Shown here: positions 18,549 to 31,778 of the stretch, in pieces
How the letters are laid out: each line of letters opens with the position of its first letter
Numbering within the stretch: position 1 is the first letter of the stretch
NCBI RefSeq assembly: GCF_002803605.1
Contig: NZ_PHRG01000001.1
Coordinates: forward strand, 124,001 to 188,000
Direction: 5' to 3'
Source of the DNA: Acinetobacter pseudolwoffii
GTDB lineage: Bacteria; Pseudomonadota; Gammaproteobacteria; Pseudomonadales; Moraxellaceae
DNA length: 64,000 bases
Made by a program: the position numbers and the translations under genes
The notes under the pieces: model-generated
Databases searched by the model: none
Told to the model about the DNA's origin: nothing
The model's input: only the letters and a program-made list of their open reading frames with translations

Positions 18549-19541
18549 TCAAATTACTTCAACCACCACTTTACCGACATGTTCTCCGGTATCCATGGCT
18601 GCATGTGCTTCTTGGATTTGATCAAACTTGAAAGTTTTATAAATCATAGGCAGACATTCACCTTTCGCCCATAACGGTGCCACTTGCTCTTTGAGACCTT
18701 GTGCAATTTCCGCTTTTTCAGCGGTGCTTCGTGCTCGCATGGTCGAACCTGTAATGGTCAGACGTTTCATCATGATAGGACCTAAATTAACCTCTTTGGC
18801 TTTACGACCGCCCAAAAAGGCGATATACACCAGACGTCCATCACGACGCAGCAAACTCAGGTTCCGCTCTAAATATGGCCCACCCACCATATCCAGAATG
18901 ACATCGACCCCGCCATTGTCAGTTGCTTCATTAATCACTTGCTCAAAGTCTTGCGTTTTATAGTTAATCGCATAAGTTAACTCTGAAATAGCTGCAACCT
19001 TGTCATCCGTACCGACAGTCGCAAAGCTTTTGATTCCGAGTGCTTTACATAACATTAAAGCAGTAGTGCCAATGCCGCTGCTCCCGCCATGAATCAGCAC
19101 GGTTTCCCCTGCTTTGGCCTGCCCCATCTGGAACACATTGGCCCACACGGTAAAAAAGGTTTCAGGAATGGCTGCCGCCTGTGTAAAGCTTACACCTTCC
19201 GGAATATTCAAGGTCTGGCTTTCTGGTACGACACAATATTCTGCATAACCACCACCATTGGTCAAGCCACAGACTTTATCACCAACTTTAAACTGGCTTA
19301 CCTCAGCACCGACTGCAATCACTTCACCCGCGACTTCAAGACCCGGGACTGGTGTTACGCCTTTCGGCATTGGATACAAACCTTGACGTTGCAAAATATC
19401 TGGACGGTTAATTCCGAAAGCATGGACTTTCACCAGAACTTCATCTGCTTTGGCTTCGGGGATCGCAACCGTTTCATAAGCCAATTTATCGATATCGCCC
19501 GGTTCTGTAATAATGACCTGTTGCATGCTTGCTTGTGACAT
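18549..19541 (-). CDS. NAD(P)H-quinone oxidoreductase (PIG3-like MDR family)
   Basis: A 330-residue zinc-independent medium-chain dehydrogenase/reductase. GroES-like N-terminal domain (about 1-125, FGINRPDILQRQGLYP), then Rossmann domain with HGGSSGIGTTA (151-161) and DVILDMVGG. This subgroup reduces quinones with NADPH. It lacks structural zinc cysteines. The ATG at 19541 has GGGAAA upstream. It diverges from the thioredoxin gene and ends in a strong terminator. Confidence 0.87.
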   Translation of the reverse strand: MSQASMQQVIITEPGDIDKLAYETVAIPEAKADEVLVKVHAFGINRPDILQRQGLYPMPKGVTPVPGLEVAGEVIAVGAEVSQFKVGDKVCGLTNGGGYAEYCVVPESQTLNIPEGVSFTQAAAIPETFFTVWANVFQMGQAKAGETVLIHGGSSGIGTTALMLCKALGIKSFATVGTDDKVAAISELTYAINYKTQDFEQVINEATDNGGVDVILDMVGGPYLERNLSLLRRDGRLVYIAFLGGRKAKEVNLGPIMMKRLTITGSTMRARSTAEKAEIAQGLKEQVAPLWAKGECLPMIYKTFKFDQIQEAHAAMDTGEHVGKVVVEVI

Positions 19542-19668
19542 ATATTTCCCTGCTTATTGAATATTCAAGATACTTGGCTTTATTTGAACATAGTTAAGCT
19601 GAGGAATGAAGCCAAGTCGGACTTATGTATAATCAAGTCACTATTCAAAAAATTGATAGGAGATGGAT

Positions 19669-20013
19669 ATGAGCGAGATCATTGAGTATAACGAGAATAA
19701 TTACAGTAATTTTGAATGGTTCGAAGGTTTTGCAGTCATTCGCTTTTATGCCGAATGGTGTAAGCCTTGTATTCAGAATTTTCCGGTCTTTAATGAACTG
19801 GCAGCGCAATATGCTGAAAGCAAGCCCGAAATCAAATTTGGCAAAGTAAATATCGACCAATCTCCAGTATTAACCTTGCGCTATCATGTTTATGGTCTGC
19901 CTTCTACGCTTATTTTTAAAAATGGCACAATCATTAAAAGGATTGCTGGCGCAAAAAGTCTAACGGAGATAAAGACGATTCTATCTCAATCCCTAACTGA
20001 TTTTTCTGAATAA
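19669..20013 (+). CDS. Thioredoxin-family protein
   Basis: A 114-residue thioredoxin fold with active site WCKPC (Cys31, Cys34) preceded by IRFYAE, and the cis-Pro in YGLPSTLIF. It has no signal peptide, so it should act in the cytosol as a disulfide reductase. Its active site is CKPC, not the CGPC of TrxA, so it is a secondary thioredoxin. The start is the second ATG, which has AGGAG six bases upstream; the first ATG overlaps that site. Confidence 0.88.
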   Translation: MSEIIEYNENNYSNFEWFEGFAVIRFYAEWCKPCIQNFPVFNELAAQYAESKPEIKFGKVNIDQSPVLTLRYHVYGLPSTLIFKNGTIIKRIAGAKSLTEIKTILSQSLTDFSE

Positions 20014-20089
20014 TTGAAGCATACATATCTGAAGATAAACTGTAGAGAAAATTTCGTTTTTACCCCTCGGTAAAATCCGGACTTGGTAA

Positions 20090-20359
20090 TTAACCACGGC
20101 TTTTATACTCTTTGACCATCCGATCACTGACATCTTCCGGATAACACAAAGGTGCATGCCCACCCGCCCGATTATATGCACTACGTTTACCACAGCAACT
20201 GCCATTACTGGCCGTATTGTAAGGACATGGACAATTCCCCGGATAACGATCAATCGACTGCTGGATAATTTTTTGCTTAATTGCATCTGTACTGGTCGCC
20301 TGTTTAGCGTCCACCCCAAAAGCCAAACACAACCCGATTAAAATAAATATTTTTTTCAT
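20090..20359 (-). CDS. Small exported cysteine-rich protein
   Basis: An 89-residue protein with signal peptide (cleavage after GVDA) and a conserved-looking core NCPCPYNTASNGSCCGKRSA ... GGHAPLCYPEDV with five cysteines (43, 45, 55, 56, 72). I have seen this CPCPY-N-G-S-CG-SAY-GG-P-CY pattern in short exported proteins of other proteobacteria, without a defined function. It could bind metal or form disulfides in the periplasm. The start is ATG 20359 (MKKIFILIG). It converges on the thioredoxin gene. Confidence 0.7.
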   Translation of the reverse strand: MKKIFILIGLCLAFGVDAKQATSTDAIKQKIIQQSIDRYPGNCPCPYNTASNGSCCGKRSAYNRAGGHAPLCYPEDVSDRMVKEYKSRG

Positions 20360-20460
20360 AAACACCCCTCAATATTTGTATTATATCGAGAAGAAATTTA
20401 AGTGAAAGTTCAACATTCACACGGCTGCACATTATTTACATACTTAAAAGCATCCAAATA

Positions 20461-20487
20461 AAAAACCCGCTTTACAGCGGGTTTTTT
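20461..20487 (-). terminator. Intrinsic terminator of cysN
   Basis: The stem AAAAACCCGC / GCGGGTTTTT with a 6-nt loop and T-runs, 15 bases after the cysN stop. Confidence 0.85.
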
Positions 20488-20501
20488 AAATCGACTCAGT
20501 C

Positions 20502-22118
<1,617 letters not shown>

Positions 22119-22154
22119 TGCCCAAAGCTCCACATATTCTTTAGAAATCGGTTT

Positions 22155-22252
22155 TGAATCCCTCTAAATCTCCCTTTATAAAAGGGAGACTTCCTCCACT
22201 TTTAAGCCCCTCTTTCTCAAAGAGGGGTTTGGGGAGATTTTTAGGGGGAGAT
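22155..22252. repeat. Palindromic dispersed repeat, copy B, between cysD and cysN
   Basis: Contains TCTCCCTTT-tat-AAAAGGGAGA and CCCCTCTTT-ctc-AAAGAGGGG hairpins inside AT-rich outer arms (AATCTCCC type). Same family as copies A and C. It sits inside the probable cysDN transcript. Confidence 0.75.
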
Positions 22253-22256
22253 TAAA

Positions 22257-23171
22257 TTAGAAGTAGCCTTCCTGCTTCTTCTTCTCCATCGAGCCTGCTT
22301 CATCATGGTCAATCATACGACCCTGACGCTCAGAGCTGGTTGCCAAGAGCATTTCTTGGATAATTTCCGGCAAGGTATCTGCAGTTGATTCAACTGCACC
22401 TGTTAATGGATAACAACCTAAAGTACGGAAACGTACCGATTTCATTTGTGGAACTTCACCTTCTTTTAAAGGCATACGTTCGTCATCCACCATAATAAGT
22501 GTACCGCTACGCTCAACCACAGGACGTTCTGCAGCCAGGTAAAGTGGCACAAGTGGAATACTTTCCAAATAGATGTATTGCCAGATATCCAACTCGGTCC
22601 AGTTTGATAACGGGAATACACGAATACTTTCACCTTGATTCACTTTACCGTTGTAAAGATTCCAAAGTTCAGGGCGTTGGTTTTTGGGATCCCAACGATG
22701 TTTATCATCACGGAATGAATAGACACGCTCTTTGGCACGAGATTTTTCTTCATCACGGCGCGCACCACCAAAAGCAGCATCAAACTTGTATTTATTTAAG
22801 GCTTGTTTTAAACCTTGGGTCTTCATGATGTCAGTATATTTTGAACTACCATGATCGAAAGGATTGATGCCTGCCTCGACTCCTTCTTTGTTTTGATGCA
22901 CGATCAAATCAAAACCATGTTTTTTTGCCATGTTGTCACGGAAAGCAATCATGTCTTTAAATTTCCAACCCGTGTCTACATGCAGTAGCGGGAATGGAAG
23001 TTTGGCTGGATAAAACGCTTTCAGTGCAAGATGCAGCATGACTGCTGAATCTTTACCAATGGAATAAAGCATGACTGGATTTTCAAATTCAGCTGCTACT
23101 TCACGGATAATATGAATACTCTCAGCTTCAAGCTGTTTGAGATGAGTAAGTCTTTCCTCATTTAACGACAT
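22257..23171 (-). CDS. cysD: Sulfate adenylyltransferase subunit 2
   Basis: A 304-residue CysD, the catalytic ATP-pyrophosphatase-type subunit that forms adenylyl sulfate. The PP-loop SIGKDS spans residues 37-42; [10 protein letters not shown] and [14 protein letters not shown] are further family blocks. The ATG at 23171 is preferred over an upstream GTG. First gene of cysD-cysN. The upstream region has a TATAAT -10 box at 23228-23233 without a clear -35, as expected for an activator-dependent (CysB-type) promoter; that regulator is inferred. Confidence 0.96.
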   Translation of the reverse strand: MSLNEERLTHLKQLEAESIHIIREVAAEFENPVMLYSIGKDSAVMLHLALKAFYPAKLPFPLLHVDTGWKFKDMIAFRDNMAKKHGFDLIVHQNKEGVEAGINPFDHGSSKYTDIMKTQGLKQALNKYKFDAAFGGARRDEEKSRAKERVYSFRDDKHRWDPKNQRPELWNLYNGKVNQGESIRVFPLSNWTELDIWQYIYLESIPLVPLYLAAERPVVERSGTLIMVDDERMPLKEGEVPQMKSVRFRTLGCYPLTGAVESTADTLPEIIQEMLLATSSERQGRMIDHDEAGSMEKKKQEGYF

Positions 23172-23482
23172 GGACAACACCAGCTTAGAAAAACGTGTAC
23201 TTATGACACTTTTGAAAATTTATATTCATTATAGTGATTTACTTATCTTAGCCATTGCTTGTTTTATGATATTGATATATCAAAAGCTCATATAAAAATT
23301 CACTAATAACAAATATCAGTTTTTATGAATCAATAATGAACGTCACCACATCTGACTATTTTTGCTGTATTAATTTTTAAAATCACCCATAAAAGTATAG
23401 ATAAATAATCTAAAGTAGTGGTTTCCAAGATGCTGAAAAATTAATAGAGTAGGCTAAATTCTCCCTTTGATATATTTTGCTT
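23172..23482. other. Intergenic region with cysD promoter
   Basis: About 310 AT-rich bases between divergent genes. A TATAAT box on the minus strand (23228-23233) is the best candidate -10 for cysD. Nothing else recognised. Confidence 0.45.
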
Positions 23483-24025
23483 ATGGCTTATAGCGCTTTT
23501 GATCTCTCCACTCTAAAAACTCGCCTGGAACAAGCAGAGCTTGCAGGTTACATTTATCAGCATCAGCAACACATTTTAGTCTTACAAGAACCTTTCAGTG
23601 AAGACGGCAAGCCTTTAAATATCTATTTGCAACATGAATTGACTGCCGACCAGATCGGATTACAGTTTGGTCTGCGTTTGCAAGAAGGTCATTGGGAATT
23701 CTTATTGGGTGTGACGTATAGCAACCAGAATGCAGCTTATGAAATCGGTGCGGGTAATCTTAAAGGTGATCAAAAAGCCTTTAACTTACTCTATGCATTT
23801 TACAATTACCCTAAAGCATTCTATCTGGTGGCATTGCCTTTAACCAGCAATAGCCAGATGCTGGAGCAGACTTTGGAACAGCAACTTTTCAGTCAGCCGG
23901 ATCTGCATTTTCTGGATACTGCGATCAAGGTGAACCCGATGGGTGAACAGATCACATGGATAAAAAACTATATTCTGCAACAGACTCTGGATATGAAAGT
24001 CCGGATTCAGACTGCCTTACTCTAA
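23483..24025 (+). CDS. Conserved hypothetical protein
   Basis: A 180-residue soluble protein (MAYSAFDLSTLKTRLEQAEL...) with mixed alpha/beta character and no signal peptide, metal motif or membrane segment. I do not recognise a family. The ATG at 23483 is preferred over a TTG two codons before it. Single gene, divergent from cysD, with about 300 bases before yqiJ. Confidence 0.65.
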   Translation: MAYSAFDLSTLKTRLEQAELAGYIYQHQQHILVLQEPFSEDGKPLNIYLQHELTADQIGLQFGLRLQEGHWEFLLGVTYSNQNAAYEIGAGNLKGDQKAFNLLYAFYNYPKAFYLVALPLTSNSQMLEQTLEQQLFSQPDLHFLDTAIKVNPMGEQITWIKNYILQQTLDMKVRIQTALL

Positions 24026-24333
24026 GTCTTTAAGAAAGAAATATAGAGATACTAAGGCACAGTATTTCTATATTTCTCAGAAAAACCAATCCACACAACC
24101 TTAAAATTCACACAACATATTGAAAATAATTAATTTTTTAGCAGATCCTAAATAAACTTATAGTTTACTATTAACTTTAATAGTTCAATAATTATTAAAT
24201 ACATAATATATTCAATCCTTGTTTATAAGGTTTTTTGTTATTTTTTTGCATACAAAATTAATAATTACTGCTATCGTTATAGCATCAGAGGCTTCCTTAC
24301 ACTTTTCCTAAAACATAATTATAGAGATAAAAA
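24026..24333. other. AT-rich intergenic region before yqiJ
   Basis: About 308 bases, very AT-rich, presumably with the yqiJK promoter. I see no clear promoter pair, terminator or RNA gene. Confidence 0.45.
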
Positions 24334-24969
24334 ATGTGGGAACTGTTTACTCATCCGTCAAATATCGTATTTAGTATCAGCCTGAGTCTGATGCTGATGT
24401 TTGCTGCACTGGAATGCATATTACTGCTGCTCGGTGGCGGCTCGCAGAATATGTTAGAACAGTTTTTGCCTGAAGACCCCCTGCAACCAGAAATTAATCC
24501 AGATCAACATCCCGGCTTTTTCACCAAAGTATTTGACTGGTTATATCTGGGACGTCTGCCTTTATTTATCTGGCTCATCATTTTTCTGACCAGTTATGGC
24601 CTGAGTGGCTTATTGATTCAGGGAATATTTGAACGCCTGACCAGCCAGCTCTTCAATGTATGGCTAATTTCCCCAGCCTGTCTGTTTCTGTGTATGCCGA
24701 TAGTGCGCTGGCTTGCCATGGCTGCCAGCAAGCTTATGCCTCAAGATGAAACTTCTGCCATTTATAGTGACGAGCTTATTGGGCGTACCGCAATCATTAT
24801 TCTGGGTGATGCCAAAGTCAACTCTCCTGCACAAGCCAAAGTCCGGGATCAGCATGGCCAGACCCATTATGTTTTAGTCGAACCAGAAACCAATCAAATT
24901 TTAAATCAAGGTCAGAATGTCGTACTGACCCATAAAACCAAAAATGGCTTTCAAGCCACTGCACTCTAA
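24334..24969 (+). CDS. yqiJ: YqiJ-like inner-membrane protein with OB-fold tail
   Basis: A 211-residue protein with an N-terminal helix (about 10-35), two further membrane segments (about 75-100 and 108-130) and a soluble C-terminal domain of OB/NfeD type (GRTAIIILGDAKVNSPAQAK ... VLVEPETNQILNQGQNVVL). Such proteins pair with flotillins in bacterial membrane microdomains. It is 37 bases upstream of the flotillin gene, the same order as E. coli yqiJ-yqiK. Confidence 0.82.
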   Translation: MWELFTHPSNIVFSISLSLMLMFAALECILLLLGGGSQNMLEQFLPEDPLQPEINPDQHPGFFTKVFDWLYLGRLPLFIWLIIFLTSYGLSGLLIQGIFERLTSQLFNVWLISPACLFLCMPIVRWLAMAASKLMPQDETSAIYSDELIGRTAIIILGDAKVNSPAQAKVRDQHGQTHYVLVEPETNQILNQGQNVVLTHKTKNGFQATAL

Positions 24970-25006
24970 TTTTATTCAGCCAGAACCAAACTGAGACTTT
25001 ATAACA

Positions 25007-26713
25007 ATGTTAACTTTTGATTTATATAATATTTTAATTATTTCTGGAATTATTTTTGCAGCACTGGTGACCTTCGGTCTCATCATTGCGCGCCTATACC
25101 GCCGGTCCAGTAAAGAAATCTCCTTTGTGCGTACCGGTTGGGGTGGTGAAAAAGTGATTTTGGGCGGAGGCGCAATCGTGCTCCCAGTCTTGCATGAAAT
25201 TATTCAAGTCAATATGAACACTCTGCGTCTTGAAGTGCGCCGTGCAGATGATCAGGCACTGATTACCCGTGACCGTATGCGCGTGGACGTCATGGCCGAA
25301 TTCTATGTGCGGGTCAAACCTACTGCTGATTCAATTGCAACAGCCGCACAAACGCTCGGGCAAAAGACCATGTCACCGAATGAATTAAAAAATCTGGTCG
25401 AAGGCAAATTTGTCGATTCACTGCGTGCAGTAGCAGCAGAAATGGCCATGGAAGAACTGCATGAAAAACGGGTCGACTTTGTACAAAAAGTACAGCAAGT
25501 GGTTTCAGAAGATTTGCATAAAAATGGTCTGGAACTGGAAACCGTTTCCCTGACTGGCCTGGATCAAACTGGATTTAAATATTTCAATCCACAAAATGCC
25601 TTTGATGCTGAAGGCCTGACCAAGCTCACTGAAACCATTGAAGATCGTCGTCGCAAGCGAAATCATATCGAGCAGGATACCGACCTGGCGATCAAAACTA
25701 AAAATCTGGAAGCAGAACAGGCGCGCCTGCAAATCATTCGTGAAGAAGAATATGCCAAGCTGCAACAGGAACGCGAAATTGCCATTCGCCGTGCCGAGCA
25801 ACTGGCTGAAATTTCTGCTCAGGAAGCCGGTAAAAAACGTGAAGCAGAAGAAGCACAAATTGCTGCTGAACGAGAAGTCGACCTCAAGCGTATTTTAGCG
25901 GCCCGTGATGTAGAAAATGAGAATATCCAAAAAGCGCAGCTGATTCAAAAAGCCCAAGTCGAACAAAAGAAAACTATTGAGCTGGCCGAACAGGATCGTG
26001 CCATTGCCATTGCAGAAAAATCTCGCGCCGAATCTGAAGCCAAAGCGCAAGCCGATCAGGCACGTGCTCAAGCGGTAAAAGCGGAAGAAGAAGTCATCAC
26101 TGTACGCCAAATCCAGCAGGCAGAGCGTCAAAAAGCGGTTGAGCTGGTCGCAGCCAAAGAACACGCAGAAAAAGATGCAATTGCGATTACGGTTGCCGCT
26201 GAAGCCGGAAAACAAGCCGCAGCAGATGATGCCGAAGCAGTACGTATTGCTGCTGAAGCTGAAGCCGAAAAGGTTCGTCTTAAGGCCAAAGGTGAAGCGG
26301 ACGCAAAAATTCTACTGGCTCAGGCGATGGAAAAACAGTATCAGGTCGATGCAGAAGGTACCCGTGCAGTCAACGAAGCCAATAATGTGCTGTCACCTGA
26401 ACAGGTCGAAATGCAGATTCGCCTAGCCATGTTGAAATACTTGCCTGAAATTATCCGGGAAAGTGTTAAACCGATGGAAAATATTGATGACATCAAGATT
26501 CTTCAGGTCAATGGCCTGCATGGCAGTCATGCCGGTTCCTGTCAGACAGATGCACATCATGAAAATGGCAATGTTGCCCTGTCAGATCAGGTGGTAAATA
26601 GCGCCCTGCGTTATCGCAGCCAAGCACCCTTAATTGACAGCCTAATGAATGAACTTGGTATTCAGGGTGGTGATATTAATGGTATGACCCAGAGTCTGAA
26701 GGCTAAAACTTAA
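25007..26713 (+). CDS. yqiK: Flotillin/SPFH-family protein YqiK
   Basis: A 568-residue flotillin: one N-terminal membrane segment (about 8-28), an SPFH (band 7) domain (about 40-220, with ITRDRMRVDVMAEFYVRVKP), a long Glu/Ala/Lys-rich coiled coil (about 230-460) and a C-terminal oligomerisation region. Flotillins scaffold cholesterol- or hopanoid-like lipid domains and affect envelope stress and motility. Forms a two-gene operon with yqiJ. It is followed by a bidirectional terminator facing sucD. Confidence 0.9.
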   Translation: MLTFDLYNILIISGIIFAALVTFGLIIARLYRRSSKEISFVRTGWGGEKVILGGGAIVLPVLHEIIQVNMNTLRLEVRRADDQALITRDRMRVDVMAEFYVRVKPTADSIATAAQTLGQKTMSPNELKNLVEGKFVDSLRAVAAEMAMEELHEKRVDFVQKVQQVVSEDLHKNGLELETVSLTGLDQTGFKYFNPQNAFDAEGLTKLTETIEDRRRKRNHIEQDTDLAIKTKNLEAEQARLQIIREEEYAKLQQEREIAIRRAEQLAEISAQEAGKKREAEEAQIAAEREVDLKRILAARDVENENIQKAQLIQKAQVEQKKTIELAEQDRAIAIAEKSRAESEAKAQADQARAQAVKAEEEVITVRQIQQAERQKAVELVAAKEHAEKDAIAITVAAEAGKQAAADDAEAVRIAAEAEAEKVRLKAKGEADAKILLAQAMEKQYQVDAEGTRAVNEANNVLSPEQVEMQIRLAMLKYLPEIIRESVKPMENIDDIKILQVNGLHGSHAGSCQTDAHHENGNVALSDQVVNSALRYRSQAPLIDSLMNELGIQGGDINGMTQSLKAKT

Positions 26714-26730
26714 AAATAGAATGAGATATA

Positions 26731-26756
26731 AAAAAGCTCCCAACTGGGAGCTTTTT
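26731..26756. terminator. Bidirectional terminator between yqiK and sucD
   Basis: The stem AAAAAGCTCCC / GGGAGCTTTTT with loop AACT. Confidence 0.88.
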
Positions 26757-26777
26757 AGTGCATGTTTAATCTATAAA

Positions 26778-27668
26778 TCAAACCAAACCTTTATCTTTCA
26801 ATACTTGCAACATGGTTGAACCAAGTTCCGCAGGACTGCGGGTATATGCCATACCCGCACGCTCAAAGGCAGCAAATTTTTCTTCAGCAGTTCCTTTACC
26901 ACCTGAAATAATTGCACCCGCATGCCCCATACGCTTGCCTTTAGGTGCGGTAACACCTGCAATATAACCGACCACAGGCTTGGTGACATGAGCCTGAATA
27001 TATTCCGCTGCCTCTTCTTCTGCGGTACCACCAATTTCACCAATCATAATAATGGCTTCAGTCTGAGGATCGTCCTGGAACAGTTTCAAGCAGTCAATCT
27101 GGTTCATGCCCGGAATCGGATCTCCCCCGATCCCGATACAGGTCGACTGACCCAGTCCAAGCTTGGTGGTCTGCGCTACGGCTTCATAGGTCAAAGTCCC
27201 TGAGCGCGAGATAATTCCAATTTTACCCGGCTGATGAATATGACCGGGCATGATCCCGATCTTACATTCACCCGGCGTAATAATGCCCGGACAGTTTGGC
27301 CCGATTAAACGCGTGCCATTACCATTGGTTTCCAGATAACGCTTGGCTTTAAGCATGTCGATGGTCGGTACACCTTCAGTGATCACCACAATTAACTCAA
27401 TGCCCGAATCAACCGCTTCAACAATAGAATCCAGCACAAATGGTGCAGGAACATAAATCACCGAAGCATCTGCGCCAGTTTCTTTCACCGCTTCGCGCAT
27501 GGTATTGAATACTGGTAATTCCAGATGGGTTTGACCACCCTTACCCGGTGTTACACCACCGACAACTTTGGTGCCGTAAGCCAAAGCCTGCTCAGAATGA
27601 AATGTGCCGTTTTTTCCTGTAAAGCCCTGTACCAATACTTTGGTGTCTTTATTCACTAATACGCTCAT
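26778..27668 (-). CDS. sucD: Succinyl-CoA synthetase alpha subunit
   Basis: A 296-residue SucD. It binds CoA and carries the phosphohistidine intermediate, His249 in [16 protein letters not shown]. The N-terminal [18 protein letters not shown] block binds CoA. With SucC it converts succinyl-CoA to succinate, making ATP or GTP. It is 12 bases downstream of sucC and the last gene of this unit. Confidence 0.97.
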   Translation of the reverse strand: MSVLVNKDTKVLVQGFTGKNGTFHSEQALAYGTKVVGGVTPGKGGQTHLELPVFNTMREAVKETGADASVIYVPAPFVLDSIVEAVDSGIELIVVITEGVPTIDMLKAKRYLETNGNGTRLIGPNCPGIITPGECKIGIMPGHIHQPGKIGIISRSGTLTYEAVAQTTKLGLGQSTCIGIGGDPIPGMNQIDCLKLFQDDPQTEAIIMIGEIGGTAEEEAAEYIQAHVTKPVVGYIAGVTAPKGKRMGHAGAIISGGKGTAEEKFAAFERAGMAYTRSPAELGSTMLQVLKDKGLV

Positions 27669-27680
27669 GATTGATACTCC

Positions 27681-28847
27681 TTAAGCTTTTACAGCAGCAA
27701 CGATTTTTTCTGCAGCGTCAGCAAGACCATTTGCAGAAATCAATTTCAAACCTGATTCATCCAGTAATTTTGCACCCAGTTCCGCATTGTTGCCTTCGAG
27801 GCGAACAACCACAGGAACGGTCACATTTACTTCCTGAACCGCCGCAATAATTGCTTCTGCAATCATGTCACAACGTACAATTCCACCAAAAATATTAATC
27901 AACACACCCTGCACAGAGTGATCTGCCAGAATAATTTTAAAAGCTTCAATCACGCGCTCTTTGGTCGCACCACCACCGACATCGAGGAAGTTGGCAGGTT
28001 GACCACCATAAAGCTTGATAATATCCATGGTTGCCATCGCAAGACCGGCACCATTCACCATACAGCCAATGTTCCCTTCCAATGCCACATAGTTCAGATC
28101 AAATTCAGATGCTTTGAGTTCACGTTCATTTTCCTGAGACTTATCACGTAGCGCAGCCACTTCAGGCAAACGGTACAGTGCATTCGAATCAATCCCGATT
28201 TTGGCATCCACACACAGAATATCGCCATTTTCACGTACCGACAGCGGATTGATTTCAAAAAGTGCAAAATCATTGTCTACAAATGCCTGATAAGCAGCAG
28301 TCATGACTTTAACAAATTGATTAATTTGGCCATCTTTGAGTTTTAGGGCAAAAGCCACTTCGCGAGCCTGAAATGGCATGAGCCCCACTAAAGGATCAAC
28401 TTCAACTTTAATAATTTTTTCAGGGGTTTCTTCGGCCACTTTCTCAATTTCAACACCGCCTTCAGTCGATGCCATAAAAGTAATGCGGCGGGTTGAACGA
28501 TCGACCACCGCACCCAAATAAAGTTCGCGCTCAACAGGATAAACATCCTCAGATACTAAAATGCTATTTACCGGCTGACCATTGGCATCGGTCTGATAAG
28601 TTACCAGGTTTGAACCGATGATCTGGTTGGCATATTCAGCAGCCTCGGTAGCCGATTTAACGACTTTTACACCACCGGCCTTCCCACGACCACCTGCATG
28701 CACCTGAGCTTTCAGTACTGCGAACTTTCCACCTAACTGCTCAAAAGCATGTACCGTTTCATCGGCATTGGTGGCAAGTATCCCTTCCTGTACCGGCATA
28801 CCATATTTTTTTAATAGCGCTTTTGCTTGATACTCATGTAAATTCAT
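27681..28847 (-). CDS. sucC: Succinyl-CoA synthetase beta subunit
   Basis: A 388-residue SucC, the same length as in E. coli. ATP-grasp N-terminus ([35 protein letters not shown]) for nucleotide binding, and the C-terminal CoA-ligase domain with [20 protein letters not shown] and GGIVRCD. First gene of sucCD. A terminator after lpd at 28987-29016 separates it from sucAB-lpd, so a separate promoter in 28848-28985 is likely. Confidence 0.97.
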   Translation of the reverse strand: MNLHEYQAKALLKKYGMPVQEGILATNADETVHAFEQLGGKFAVLKAQVHAGGRGKAGGVKVVKSATEAAEYANQIIGSNLVTYQTDANGQPVNSILVSEDVYPVERELYLGAVVDRSTRRITFMASTEGGVEIEKVAEETPEKIIKVEVDPLVGLMPFQAREVAFALKLKDGQINQFVKVMTAAYQAFVDNDFALFEINPLSVRENGDILCVDAKIGIDSNALYRLPEVAALRDKSQENERELKASEFDLNYVALEGNIGCMVNGAGLAMATMDIIKLYGGQPANFLDVGGGATKERVIEAFKIILADHSVQGVLINIFGGIVRCDMIAEAIIAAVQEVNVTVPVVVRLEGNNAELGAKLLDESGLKLISANGLADAAEKIVAAVKA

Positions 28848-28986
28848 TCAATAACCTTTTATTACTTCTTTGCCTTGTTATAAACCCACCAGTACCCAGA
28901 CGTCCGTCAAAGCAGTACCAGCATTTCTTAAAATCGTTATCTTTATTTTTAGATGATTGTTCCCATAAAAACAACCATGAAATGTA

Positions 28987-29016
28987 AAAAGAGCGACCTA
29001 AGCCGCTCTTTTTTTA
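28987..29016 (-). terminator. Intrinsic terminator of lpd
   Basis: The stem AAAAGAGCG / CGCTCTTTT with an 8-nt loop and T-runs, right after the lpd stop on the minus strand. Confidence 0.82.
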
Positions 29017-29019
29017 ATT

Positions 29020-30536
<1,517 letters not shown>

Positions 30537-30545
30537 ATAAATAAA

Positions 30546-31760
30546 TTACAGATCAAGGATAAGACGCGCTGGCTCTTCTAACAATTCTTTGATTGTTACA
30601 AGGAAACCGACTGCTTCTTTACCATCGATTAGACGGTGGTCATAAGACAATGCAAGGTACATCATAGGCAAGATTTCTACTTGACCATTCACTGCCATCG
30701 GACGTTCCTGGATTTTATGCATACCCAGAATCGCAGTTTGTGGCGTGTTCAAGATCGGAGTAGATAACAATGAACCGAAAGTACCACCATTGGTAATCGT
30801 GAATGTACCGCCAGTCATGTCTTCGATGCCTAATTTGCCATCACGCGCTTTCGCAGCGTATGCACGAATACCGTTTTCAACTTCGGCATAGTTCATGCGG
30901 TCTGTATCACGAAGTACAGGAACCACCAGACCACGCTCAGATGAAACTGCAACACCAATGTCATAGTAACCGTGATAAACAATGTCATCGCCATCGATTG
31001 ATGCGTTCACTGCCGGATAGCGTTTTAGCGCTTCAGTTGCTGCTTTAACAAAGAATGACATGAAGCCAAGACGTGCACCATGACGTTTTTCAAACGCAGC
31101 TTTGTATTGAGCACGCATTTCCATGATTGGTTTCATGTTCACTTCGTTGAACGTGGTCAACATTGCAGTTTCTTGAGTCGCTGCAAGTAAACGTTCAGCA
31201 ACACGCTTACGAAGACGTGTCATTGGAACACGTTTTTCGATACGTTCGCCCACAGCAACGCTTAATGGCGCAGCAGCAGGAGCAGCTGGTTTCGCTTGGT
31301 GGTTTGCCACATCTTCTTTGGTGATGCGACCGCCACGACCTGTACCCGCAACATCAGCTGCTGCAACACCAGATTCAGTCAATGCTTTACGCACTGCTGG
31401 CGCTTGGTCTTGTACTTGCTGACGTTCAACGATTGGTGAATTACCTGCTTCAGTATTCGCCGCAGCTTGTTCAACTTTCTCTTCAGACTGAACTGCTTGA
31501 GTTTGAGCAGCGCCAGAAACAGCACCTTCTTCAAACTGTGCAATGACTTCAGCTGAAAGTACAGTGTCGCCTTCATTTTTAATGATAGAGGCAATTGTAC
31601 CGTCTGCAGGAGCAACAACTTCTAAAACAACTTTATCAGTCTCAATATCACAGATCACTTCATCACGTGATACTGCTTCACCTGGTTGTTTGTGCCAAGT
31701 TGCGATCGTACCGTCCGCAACTGACTCTGGGAATACCGGTGCTTTAATTTCGGTTGCCAT
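30546..31760 (-). CDS. sucB: Dihydrolipoyllysine-residue succinyltransferase (E2 of 2-oxoglutarate dehydrogenase)
   Basis: A 404-residue E2 with one lipoyl domain (about 1-78, lipoylated Lys43 in ETDKVVLEV), an Ala/Pro/Gln-rich linker, a peripheral subunit-binding domain (about 115-150, [20 protein letters not shown]) and the catalytic domain ending in [13 protein letters not shown] (His375, Asp379). It moves the succinyl group to CoA and forms the complex core. It starts 18 bases after suc[10 protein letters not shown] is the expected succinyltransferase block. Confidence 0.97.
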   Translation of the reverse strand: MATEIKAPVFPESVADGTIATWHKQPGEAVSRDEVICDIETDKVVLEVVAPADGTIASIIKNEGDTVLSAEVIAQFEEGAVSGAAQTQAVQSEEKVEQAAANTEAGNSPIVERQQVQDQAPAVRKALTESGVAAADVAGTGRGGRITKEDVANHQAKPAAPAAAPLSVAVGERIEKRVPMTRLRKRVAERLLAATQETAMLTTFNEVNMKPIMEMRAQYKAAFEKRHGARLGFMSFFVKAATEALKRYPAVNASIDGDDIVYHGYYDIGVAVSSERGLVVPVLRDTDRMNYAEVENGIRAYAAKARDGKLGIEDMTGGTFTITNGGTFGSLLSTPILNTPQTAILGMHKIQERPMAVNGQVEILPMMYLALSYDHRLIDGKEAVGFLVTIKELLEEPARLILDL

Positions 31761-31778
31761 TACTTAGAATCTCCTGGA

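Noticed and set aside
19993..20319. Second minus-strand frame overlapping the small Cys-rich protein
   Set aside because: It is an alternate-frame shadow; the signal peptide and cysteine pattern are in the other frame.
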